Positions 8,252 through 14,887 of a DNA stretch of 15,019 nucleotides are shown here, piece by piece. Position numbers and translations under genes: made by a program. This DNA is from an uncultured Pseudomonadota bacterium. GTDB lineage: Bacteria; Myxococcota_A; UBA796; UBA9615. The notes beneath the pieces are model-generated. The model was not told the origin of the DNA and ran no database searches. It worked only from the letters and a program-made list of their open reading frames with translations. Location: positions 1-15,019 of the forward strand of contig CALCXL010000029.1 in assembly GCA_937907595.1 (NCBI GenBank). The letters run 5' to 3'. Every line of letters begins with the position of its first letter. Positions within the stretch are counted from its first letter, which is position 1.

Positions 8252-8475
8252 GGCTCCGGCTCTCCCCGCAGGGACGCCAGCAGGTCATCGCTCCGCGTCC
8301 CGTCGGCGAAGGCCCCGGCCCACTTGGCGAAGGGATCCGTCGGTTGGACCTTCCGCGCGACCAGCCGCCCGCGCTCGGCCTCGAACTGCAGCCGGGTGCC
8401 TGGTTCGATGCCGAGTCGATCCCGCAGCTCCTTGGGGATCGTCACCTGGCCCTTGCTCGATACCGTCGTAGTCAT
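8248..8475 (-). CDS. vapB: VapB-type antitoxin, AbrB/SpoVT (swapped-hairpin) domain
   Basis: A 75-residue antitoxin. Residues 1-45 form an AbrB-like DNA-binding domain (MTTTVSSKGQVTIPKELRDR, then LGIEPGTRL). The tail around 48-73, with WAGAFADGTRSDDLLASLRGE, is the usual PIN-inhibiting segment of AbrB-linked VapB proteins. The frame is open upstream to an ATG at 8532, but the ATG at 8475 gives the canonical N-terminus and the upstream 19 residues do not resemble the family. No Shine-Dalgarno is obvious before 8475. The stop overlaps the vapC start by four bases. It most likely represses its own operon at the inverted repeat spanning its start codon, alone or with VapC. Confidence 0.9.
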   Translation of the reverse strand: MTTTVSSKGQVTIPKELRDRLGIEPGTRLQFEAERGRLVARKVQPTDPFAKWAGAFADGTRSDDLLASLRGEPEP

Positions 8476-8492
8476 ACCTGAATGGTAGGTAT
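8474..8492 (-). promoter_or_regulatory. Inverted-repeat operator candidate at vapB start
   Basis: ATACCT (8474-8479), 7-base spacer, AGGTAT (8487-8492): a perfect 6-bp inverted repeat that includes the vapB start codon. On the minus strand a possible -10 (TACCAT, 8483-8488) sits inside it, with TTTACT 16 bases upstream as a -35. Such repeats are typical binding sites for AbrB-type antitoxins; binding here is inferred. Confidence 0.45.
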
Positions 8493-8695
8493 TCCTGCGG
8501 TGAAGTAAAGAAACGCCTCCTTGCCGGCCCATGGAGCGCCCCGGTGACCCGGGAGCTTTCGGCGTTCCCGCGGTGCCGCGCAGGACGACTCCGACCCCGT
8601 CCAGGTCTTGCTCTGGCGGCGCTCTTCGTGTCCTGGGCGGGGCTGGGCCGCGCCCGGGCCTTGAGCTCCTCCGATATGCTGCCCGGGGAGGGCGA
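8493..8695. other. Intergenic region between vapB and the giant surface protein gene
   Basis: Divergent promoter region of about 200 bases. It must hold the vapBC promoter (minus strand; TTTACT-16-TACCAT is a weak candidate at its edge) and that of the giant gene. I see no convincing -35/-10 pair for the latter; TATGCT (8675-8680) is too close to the ribosome binding site. The frame of the giant gene is open back to 8531, but that part lacks signal-peptide character. Confidence 0.4.
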
Positions 8696-11600
8696 ATGCG
8701 CCAGGCAAGCGCGGTGGGGATTCTCGCGATCGCAGCGGCGGCCTGCCAGGCCGAAGCCCCGCCGTCCTCTTCCTCGTCCTACGCCCTGTTCCAGGGCCCA
8801 ATCGACTCCGTCGCCACCCAGACCTGGGAGGGCGGCCAGGCGGATGCGCTGCTGGGTGACGGGCTGGCGCGGGCCGGCGACGTCGACGGCGATGGCTACG
8901 CCGACCTCTTGATCGCCTCCAGCGGATACGACGGCGCGGCCGTCGACGAAGGCGCGGTCTGGCTCCACCTGGGCTCTTCCGACGGCCTCGCGGCTGCCGC
9001 AGCGTGGACCGCGTCCGGCGCGGCGGGATCGGGCTTTGGGCTCGGTGCTCGGGGAGTCGGCGACCTCAACGGGGACGGCTTCGACGACATCGCGGTGCCT
9101 GCGCGCTTCTGGACGGAGACCCTCTCGGAGCAGGGCCGCGTCGCTGTGTGGTTCGGTGCGGACGGGGGCCCGGCCGTCGATCCCGACTGGGTGGTCCTCG
9201 GCGACGTCGCGGGCGGCCACCTGGGCTGGAGCGTGGCGGGCGTGGGCGACGTGAATGGGGACGGCTTCGGCGATCTGCTTGTGTCGGCGCCCGACGCGGA
9301 CGGGGCGCAAGCCGACCAGGGGCGGGTCGATCTGTACCTCGGCAGCGCGACCGGGCCGGGATCGGCGCCCGACTGGACCTGGACCGTCGCGCAGGTGTAC
9401 GGACCCAACGCCGCGACCGACGGCGCGGACATCGGCGGCGGCAACGGCAGCCTCACCGGCGTGGGCGATCTCGACGGCGATGGGTTCGCCGACTTCGCGG
9501 TGGGCGCGCCGGGCTGGAACCGGTACCTCAGCGGCGTGCTCGAGGACGCCGGCGCCGTGTACCTGTTCCGCGGCAACGCAGCGGGCCCTGGGGCGAGCCC
9601 CTGGACCACGCTCGAAGGCGACCAGGCCGACGCCGCCTTCGGCTTCTCCATCGCGGGTCCGGGCGACATCGACGGCGATGGCTTCCCCGATCTCGTGGTC
9701 GGCGCGCCGCAGCGGGGCGGCTCGGAGGGGCAGGTGGCGATCTTCGCGGGCTGGCCGGCCGGGCTGGAGGCGTCGGCGTCCTGGGCCACCCGGGGTTGCA
9801 CTTGGGGCTCCTGCACCGCGCAGCTCGGCGCCACGGTGGAGTCGCTGGGGGATGTGGATGCCGACGGCTTTCCCGACTTCGCGGTCGGCGCGCCCGCCTG
9901 GGGGACGGACGAGAGGGGGCGCCTCCTTGCCTTCTTCGGCGCGAGCACCTGGCCATCGGTGGCGACGGGGGACTTCTGGTCGCTCGTGGGCACGGACGTC
10001 GGGCAGCACGTCGGGGTTCAGGCGGCCGGGCTGGGCGATGTGGACGGCGATGGCTTCGCGGACCTGGCGGTCGCGTCGGAGTGGGGCGGATCCGCGGGCG
10101 CTGAAGGCCGGGTGGAGGTCTTCGTCGGCGCGGGGAGCGGCTTGGGGGACGAGGACTGGGGGGTCGAGTCGTCGACGACGGACGACCGGCGGGGCATCTA
10201 CTTCGCCACTGCTGACGTCAACGCCGACGGCTACGATGACCTGCTCTCCGTCTGGCCCGGACGCACCGAGGTGTTGGCCGACGACGGTCGGGTGGACCTG
10301 TACCTGGGCGGTCCGTCGGGGCTGGGCGGCTCGGTCTGGAACTGGAGCCCGGCCCAGGCGGACTCGAGCCTCGGCTGGGTGGACTTCGGCGACTTTGACG
10401 GCGACGGCTACGACGACCTCGCGCTGGGGGCGTTCGGTTGGAGCGACGGCGAGGTCGGCGAAGGTGGCGTGTTCGTCTTCCCCGGCTCCGCCACCGGCTT
10501 GTCTGCTGAGCCCACGCTGACGCTCGAGGGCGACCAGGAGGGCGCCGCGCTGGGGCTCGTCGCCGCGCTCGACGTCGACGGCGACGGCTACGACGACCTG
10601 GCGGTGGGGGCGACCGGCTGGGACGATGCGTTCACGGACGAAGGGGGGGCGTTCCTGTACCTGGGCTCCCCGACCGGGCTGGCCGCCTCGCCTAGCTGGA
10701 GCGCCGTCGGCGGGCAGGACGGCGCCTCGTTCGGCCGGGTCTCGCGCGGAGGGGACGTGAATGGGGACGGCTTTGAGGATCTGCTGGTGGGGGCGGTGTG
10801 GGGCGACGGACCGCCCGGCGCGGACGTCGGCTGGATCGACGCGTACCTCGGCTCCGCGAGCGGGTTGGCGGCCACGTCCGACTGGCGCGCCCACGGCCTG
10901 ACCTCGAACTGCGCCTTCGGCGGTCGCCCCCGGCAGGCCGGCGACCTCAACGGAGACGGCTACGGGGACGTGCTCGTGTCCGCCCCGAACTGGGAGGTCC
11001 CGCCCTACACGCAAGGCTACGTCGAAGCGTTCCACGGCGGCCCGTCGGGACCGGCGCCCGTGTCGAGCTCGTTCCTCACCCTGGCGGCGAGCACCTACGC
11101 GAGCTACGCCAGCCTGACCTTCGGCTCGGGGCTCGGGGGCGCTGCCGACTTCGACGGCGACGGCTACAGCGACGCTGCTGTAGGCGCCCCTCACGCCGAG
11201 ATCTCCCATTCCCGCTATTCCGGCTGGGTCGGCGTGTACCGCGGCGCGGAGGCCGGCCTGCCTGCGAGCGCGGACTGGCAACTCAGCACAATCTCCCTCC
11301 TGGTGTACAAGGGGGCCGAAGTCGGCGCGGGCGACTTCGACGGCGACGGCTTCAGCGACCTCGTCGTCTACGGGCGCAACAGCGGCGGCCCCAGCCCTGG
11401 TCACCCTGAGGCGGGCCGCTTGAGGGTGCGCCGGGGCAACGACGGCGGCACGCCCTTCGGCCCCGCCGTCCACCTCACCCAGGCCGACGAATCTGCGCCC
11501 ATCGCCCGCGGCGGCCTCTCCACCACCGGCGGCTTCGCCTGGCACCAGATCGCCCACCTCCCCTTCGGACGCACGCGGGTCCGGGTGCACGTGGAAGCCC

Positions 11601-14062
11601 AGCCCGCGGGCGCGCCCTTCGATGGCCAGGACGTGCAGGTCGGCGATTGGGTGGACGTCGCTTCCACCGGCGCCGCCCTCGTCGAGGTGGTCGACGGCCT
11701 GGCCGCGCAGACCGCCTTCCACGTCCGCGGGCGACTGGAGTTCGACCCGGTCGCCAACCTGCCCCAGCGCTTCACGCGGTGGATCCCCCTCGATCCGGGC
11801 GACCCCCACGGGGTGCACGTGCGGACGTGGCCGGACGGCGACGGCGACGGCCTGGCCGACGACGAGGACTGCGGCCCGCTCGATCCCACCGTCTACGCCG
11901 GCGCCCCCGAGCTCTGCGACGCCGTCGACAACGACTGCGATGGAGACACCGACGAGGACTTCGACGCGGACGACGACGGAGCCTTCGACGGGTCGGTGGC
12001 CGACTGCGTGTCCGTTTGGGGCGCCCCCGGCGACTGCGACGACGGCGATCCAGCCATCTCGCCCAACGCCATCGAGGCATGCGACGGCGTCGATCAGGAC
12101 TGCGACGGGGACGTGGACGAGGACTTCGACGGCGACGGCGACGGCTGGCTCGACGCCGACGTGGTCCCGTGCCAGGCCTTGGCTGTGCTGCTCGACTGCG
12201 ACGACGACGCCCCCTCGATCCACCCCGAGGCGCCGGAGGTCTGCGACGGCCTGGACCAGGACTGTGATGACCCGGGCGACGGCTCCGGCCTGGACGAGGA
12301 CTTCGATGGCGACGGCGACGGCTTCTACGACGCCGCCACCCCCGGCTGCGTGACGGCGTGGGGGGCTCCGAGCGACTGCGACGACGCCGATCCGCTGTTT
12401 CACCCGGGGGCCGCCGAGGGCTGCGATGGCGTGGACACGGACTGCGATGGCGCGCTGGGCGCCAACGAGCTGGACGACGACCTCGACTCCTTCACGGAGT
12501 GCACGGGCGACTGCGACGACGCCGAACCCACCACCTCACCCACCGCCCCCGAGCTCTGCGACGGGCACGACGACGACTGCGACGGGCTCGTGGACGCCGA
12601 CGACCCGGACACGGACGCCGACGGCGACAACATCTCCGCCTGCGCCGATCCCGCCGACTGCGACGACGACGCCCCCGCCACCTGGCCGGGCGCGGCTGAG
12701 GTCTGCAACGACGGGCTGGACACCGACTGCGACGGCTCCCAGGTCGACGAGTTCCTGGACACCGACGGCGACGGCACCCCCGACTGCCTGGACTCCGACG
12801 CCGACGGCGATGGTTTTGCGCCGGTGGCGCTCGGGGGCGCGGACTGCGACGACCAGCGGGCCGAGGTGCACCCGGGCGCGCCGGAGCTCTGCGACGGGCT
12901 GGACAACGACTGCAGCGGATCCGTGCCGGGCGATGAGGTCGACGGGGACGGCGACGGCTACGTGCCCTGCGGACCCTGGGTGGGGGAGGTGGGCCTGGCG
13001 GGCGCCGACTGCGACGACGCCGCGGCCACACGACATCCGGGCGCGGACGAGGGCTGCGACGGCTTGGACAGCGACTGCGACGGGGCCCTCGCGGCCGAGG
13101 AGCTGGACGACGACGGGGACGGGCAGACCGAGTGCGACGGCGACTGCGACGACGCGAATTCATCGACCCACCCCGGCGCGCCCGAGCTGTGCGACGGCGT
13201 GGACCAGGACTGCGACGCCCTCATCGACGGCGACGACCCCGACAGCGACAGCGACGCCGACGGCTTCGGTCTCTGCGACGACCCCGCGGACTGCGACGAC
13301 ACCAACCCCGACGCGTGGCCCGGCGCCGCCGAGACCTGCGACGACGGCCTGGACACGGACTGCGACGGATCGATCGTGGACGAGTTCCTCGACACGGACG
13401 GTGACGGCCGGCCCGACTGCGACGACCCCGACGCCGACGGGGACGGCATGGCCGCGATCTCGGAGGGCGGCAGCGACTGCGACGACACCAACGCCGACGT
13501 GTACCCAGGCGCGACGGAGCTGTGCGACGGGCTGGACGGCGACTGCAGCGCGGGCGTGCCCGGCGACGAGGCGGACGGCGACGGCGACGGTTGGGTCCGC
13601 TGCGAGCCCTGGGTCGGGGACGGGACCCTCAACGGCGGCGGGGATTGCGACGACGGCGACCCGGCGGTGTCCCCCGGGGCTGAGGAGGTGTGCGACGGGG
13701 CCGACCAGGACTGCGACGGCGCCGTGGACGAGGATCTGCCCATCTCCAGCTGGTTCCGGGATCGCGACGGCGACGGCCACGGCGACCCCGCCGAGCCCCA
13801 CGACGCCAACCCTGGCTGCGACCCCGGCGCAGATTGGGCCGAGCTGGCTGACGACTGCGACGACTCGGACAGCGACGTGCACCCCGGCGCCGCAGAGATC
13901 GAGGGCAACCGCCTGGACGAGGACTGCGACGGCACGGCCCAGGGCGCGCCCGACACAATGGGGGATGCCCCGGGCATCGCGTGCTCGACCGCCGGCCGCG
14001 GCGATGGGGTCCGATGGCTCTGCGCGCTTGTCCTGGTCGGTTCGCTCCGGCGACGGCGCTGA
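8696..14062 (+). CDS. Giant cell-surface protein: 14 FG-GAP repeats + 13 MopE-type repeats, MYXO-CTERM-like tail
   Basis: 1788 residues. The ATG at 8696 has GGGGAGG (8685-8691) and starts a signal peptide, MRQASAVGILAIAAAAC, with Cys17 as a possible lipobox cysteine; the frame upstream to 8531 does not look like export signal or family sequence. Residues about 40-900 hold 14 FG-GAP/integrin-alpha-like units, each with a D-x-D/N-x-D-G calcium loop, first Asp at 62, 123, 185, 258, 324, 386, 448, 507, 566, 626, 687, 750, 818 and 880. Residues about 905-1045 form a beta-rich, Ig/fibronectin-like segment. Residues about 1058-1750 hold 13 MopE-like repeats (DCDD...P.A.E.CDG.D.DCDG), very Asp-rich and probably calcium- or metal-binding. 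The tail has C1763, a hydrophobic WLCALVLVGSL and RRRR, like MYXO-CTERM sorting signals. An adhesive or structural outer-surface role is inferred; ligand unknown. Repeats 4-7 are tandemly duplicated as 8-11. Confidence 0.92.
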   Translation: MRQASAVGILAIAAAACQAEAPPSSSSSYALFQGPIDSVATQTWEGGQADALLGDGLARAGDVDGDGYADLLIASSGYDGAAVDEGAVWLHLGSSDGLAAAAAWTASGAAGSGFGLGARGVGDLNGDGFDDIAVPARFWTETLSEQGRVAVWFGADGGPAVDPDWVVLGDVAGGHLGWSVAGVGDVNGDGFGDLLVSAPDADGAQADQGRVDLYLGSATGPGSAPDWTWTVAQVYGPNAATDGADIGGGNGSLTGVGDLDGDGFADFAVGAPGWNRYLSGVLEDAGAVYLFRGNAAGPGASPWTTLEGDQADAAFGFSIAGPGDIDGDGFPDLVVGAPQRGGSEGQVAIFAGWPAGLEASASWATRGCTWGSCTAQLGATVESLGDVDADGFPDFAVGAPAWGTDERGRLLAFFGASTWPSVATGDFWSLVGTDVGQHVGVQAAGLGDVDGDGFADLAVASEWGGSAGAEGRVEVFVGAGSGLGDEDWGVESSTTDDRRGIYFATADVNADGYDDLLSVWPGRTEVLADDGRVDLYLGGPSGLGGSVWNWSPAQADSSLGWVDFGDFDGDGYDDLALGAFGWSDGEVGEGGVFVFPGSATGLSAEPTLTLEGDQEGAALGLVAALDVDGDGYDDLAVGATGWDDAFTDEGGAFLYLGSPTGLAASPSWSAVGGQDGASFGRVSRGGDVNGDGFEDLLVGAVWGDGPPGADVGWIDAYLGSASGLAATSDWRAHGLTSNCAFGGRPRQAGDLNGDGYGDVLVSAPNWEVPPYTQGYVEAFHGGPSGPAPVSSSFLTLAASTYASYASLTFGSGLGGAADFDGDGYSDAAVGAPHAEISHSRYSGWVGVYRGAEAGLPASADWQLSTISLLVYKGAEVGAGDFDGDGFSDLVVYGRNSGGPSPGHPEAGRLRVRRGNDGGTPFGPAVHLTQADESAPIARGGLSTTGGFAWHQIAHLPFGRTRVRVHVEAQPAGAPFDGQDVQVGDWVDVASTGAALVEVVDGLAAQTAFHVRGRLEFDPVANLPQRFTRWIPLDPGDPHGVHVRTWPDGDGDGLADDEDCGPLDPTVYAGAPELCDAVDNDCDGDTDEDFDADDDGAFDGSVADCVSVWGAPGDCDDGDPAISPNAIEACDGVDQDCDGDVDEDFDGDGDGWLDADVVPCQALAVLLDCDDDAPSIHPEAPEVCDGLDQDCDDPGDGSGLDEDFDGDGDGFYDAATPGCVTAWGAPSDCDDADPLFHPGAAEGCDGVDTDCDGALGANELDDDLDSFTECTGDCDDAEPTTSPTAPELCDGHDDDCDGLVDADDPDTDADGDNISACADPADCDDDAPATWPGAAEVCNDGLDTDCDGSQVDEFLDTDGDGTPDCLDSDADGDGFAPVALGGADCDDQRAEVHPGAPELCDGLDNDCSGSVPGDEVDGDGDGYVPCGPWVGEVGLAGADCDDAAATRHPGADEGCDGLDSDCDGALAAEELDDDGDGQTECDGDCDDANSSTHPGAPELCDGVDQDCDALIDGDDPDSDSDADGFGLCDDPADCDDTNPDAWPGAAETCDDGLDTDCDGSIVDEFLDTDGDGRPDCDDPDADGDGMAAISEGGSDCDDTNADVYPGATELCDGLDGDCSAGVPGDEADGDGDGWVRCEPWVGDGTLNGGGDCDDGDPAVSPGAEEVCDGADQDCDGAVDEDLPISSWFRDRDGDGHGDPAEPHDANPGCDPGADWAELADDCDDSDSDVHPGAAEIEGNRLDEDCDGTAQGAPDTMGDAPGIACSTAGRGDGVRWLCALVLVGSLRRRR
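12374..13642 (+). repeat. Tandem duplication of a four-repeat MopE block
   Basis: Two consecutive units, 12374-13006 (633 bp, 211 residues) and 13007-13642 (636 bp, 212 residues). Spacings between successive DCDD motifs are 45, 49, 62 and 55 residues in unit 1 and 45, 49, 62 and 56 in unit 2. Matching landmarks occur in order: ELDDD...TEC, DDPD...DPADCDD, VDEFLDTDGDG and VPGDE.DGDGDG with PWVG. Nucleotide identity is clearly less than complete, so the duplication is not recent. Confidence 0.9.
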
Positions 14063-14175
14063 CTCCCGACCTCGGCTGCTCCAGGCTCATCGGCCGCTCA
14101 ACACGCGCTCGAGGCGCCAAGGAGAGCGAACCGCTGGACATCCAAGGTCGCGCCGCCGAGCCAGAAGGTTCCATA

Positions 14176-14196
14176 TTCATCCAGGATCGCCCACTA
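14176..14196 (+). repeat. Near-copy of the tRNA-Val 3' end (possible attachment-site remnant or tRNA relic)
   Basis: TCCAGGATCGCCCACTA (14180-14196) matches the tRNA-Val 3' end TCCAGTATCGCCCACCA (7724-7740) at 15 of 17 positions. TTCA of the T loop (14176-14179) also aligns if two bases are deleted. No full cloverleaf can be built upstream, so it is not a functional tRNA gene. Duplicated tRNA 3' ends are a common mark of integrase-mediated insertion, but no integrase is seen in the window. Confidence 0.35.
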
Positions 14197-14205
14197 CGAT
14201 TCCGA

Positions 14206-14237
14206 CCCCGCCAAGGCGCTGCTTTGGCGGGGTTTTT
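14206..14237 (+). terminator. Intrinsic terminator downstream of the giant surface protein gene
   Basis: CCCCGCCAA (14206-14214) pairs with TTGGCGGGG (14224-14232), 9-nt loop, followed directly by TTTTT (14233-14237). It is the most classical terminator in the window. It lies 143 bases after the giant gene stop and right after the tRNA-like fragment, so it could be the old terminator of a lost tRNA gene. Confidence 0.75.
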
Positions 14238-14302
14238 CGATTCTGCAGGGGGCCGGGACCGTACTGGATGTTGAACTCCGCGACCGGAGTCGCGCACGAA
14301 GA

Positions 14303-14317
14303 TTAACCCTGGGTTAA
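14303..14317. promoter_or_regulatory. Palindromic operator candidate for the AbiE operon
   Basis: TTAACCC-T-GGGTTAA is a perfect 7-bp inverted repeat around a single T, nine bases before the chosen GTG start. It is one of the few AT-containing symmetric sites in the region. AbiEi antitoxins are known to repress their own promoters through inverted repeats; this specific site is inferred from position and symmetry. Confidence 0.5.
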
Positions 14318-14326
14318 GGTTTGTGC

Positions 14327-14887
14327 GTGTCGACGCGGTCACCTTCCTGGGACACCCTCTACGCGCTCGCGGTCGCCCAGGCCGGGTACTTCACGACTGC
14401 TGAGGCAGCCGAGGCCGGTTTCAGCTCCCCGCTGCTGCACAAGTACCTGGCGAACGGCAAGGTCGTGCGTGTCCGGCGAGGCATCTACCGACTGGTCCAC
14501 TTCCCGTCGAGCGAGGACGAGGACCTGGTCGTCTGCTGGCTGTGGAGCGAGCGGCAAGGCGTGTTCAGCCACGAGACTGCCCTGGTGCGCCACGAGCTCT
14601 CTGATCTTCTCCCTCACGAGCTGGAGATGACGGTGCCTGCCTCTTGGAGGCAGCGGCGCCTCCGCGTTCCAGAGGGGCTCCGGCTGCACTTCGCCGACCT
14701 CGGACCCAGCGATCGTTCCTGGTTCGGCGCCGTCCCCATCACCGGGGCCGCCCGCACCGTCAGGGATTGCGCCGCGGCGGGCGTGTCCCCCGAGTTCATC
14801 GAGCAGGCGATGGAACAGGGCCTCGCTCGCGGCCTGTTCTCCATCAACGATGTCGCCAATGCTCTCCCAGGAGGCTCCGCGCAGTGA
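14327..14887 (+). CDS. abiEi: AbiEi-type antitoxin/transcriptional regulator (type IV toxin-antitoxin)
   Basis: 186 residues with an N-terminal winged-helix part at about 8-56 (LYALAVAQAGYFTTAEAAEAG, then LANGKVVRVRRGIYRL), as in the AbiEi_4 family. A C-terminal domain has SHETALVRHELSDLLPHELE and an ARTVRDCAAAG segment. In known AbiE systems this protein counters the nucleotidyltransferase toxin AbiEii without stable complex formation and represses the operon. The GTG at 14327 is chosen because AAGG (14316-14319) lies seven bases upstream; a TTG at 14321 would leave only one base. The stop overlaps the next gene by four bases (GTGA). Just upstream are a 15-base palindrome and overlapping hairpins. 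AbiE systems give abortive phage resistance and can stabilise mobile DNA. Confidence 0.85.
   Translation: MSTRSPSWDTLYALAVAQAGYFTTAEAAEAGFSSPLLHKYLANGKVVRVRRGIYRLVHFPSSEDEDLVVCWLWSERQGVFSHETALVRHELSDLLPHELEMTVPASWRQRRLRVPEGLRLHFADLGPSDRSWFGAVPITGAARTVRDCAAAGVSPEFIEQAMEQGLARGLFSINDVANALPGGSAQ

Larger units (their letters stand above)
14075..14326. other. Intergenic region between giant gene and AbiE operon
   Basis: No coding frame here resembles a gene. It holds, in order, about 100 bases with nothing recognisable, the tRNA 3'-end-like fragment, the intrinsic terminator, two overlapping inverted repeats (ACTCCG-CGAC-CGGAGT at 14275-14290 and CGCGAC-CGGA-GTCGCG at 14279-14294), and the TTAACCC palindrome. 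Confidence 0.6.

Noticed and set aside
8531..8695. Longer start for the giant surface protein
   Set aside because: The extra 55 residues are Pro/Arg/Gly-rich and would bury the signal peptide. The ATG at 8696 has a good ribosome binding site and is followed at once by an export signal.
8285..12403. Open frame of 1372 codons on the minus strand opposite the giant surface protein gene
   Set aside because: It is a product of GC-rich repeated Asp/Gly codons read in antisense: the protein is a low-complexity Val/Ala/Arg string, has no recognisable domain, and overlaps vapB and the start of a well-supported gene.
11860..13945. Regularly spaced DNA repeats that could suggest a CRISPR array
   Set aside because: The periodicity is 45-70 codons in frame, the repeats differ from one another and encode a known protein motif. 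There are no short identical repeats with unique spacers and no cas genes.
14100..14196. A second complete tRNA gene before the terminator at 14206
   Set aside because: Only the 3' acceptor and part of the T-arm sequence match. No 5' acceptor partner, D arm or anticodon arm can be built upstream.
12426..14306. Open frame of 626 codons on the plus strand in another frame of the MopE region
   Set aside because: Its Thr/Ala/Arg-rich repeat is the shifted reading of GAC-GGC-type codons. The frame of the giant protein has the domain motifs and the signals.
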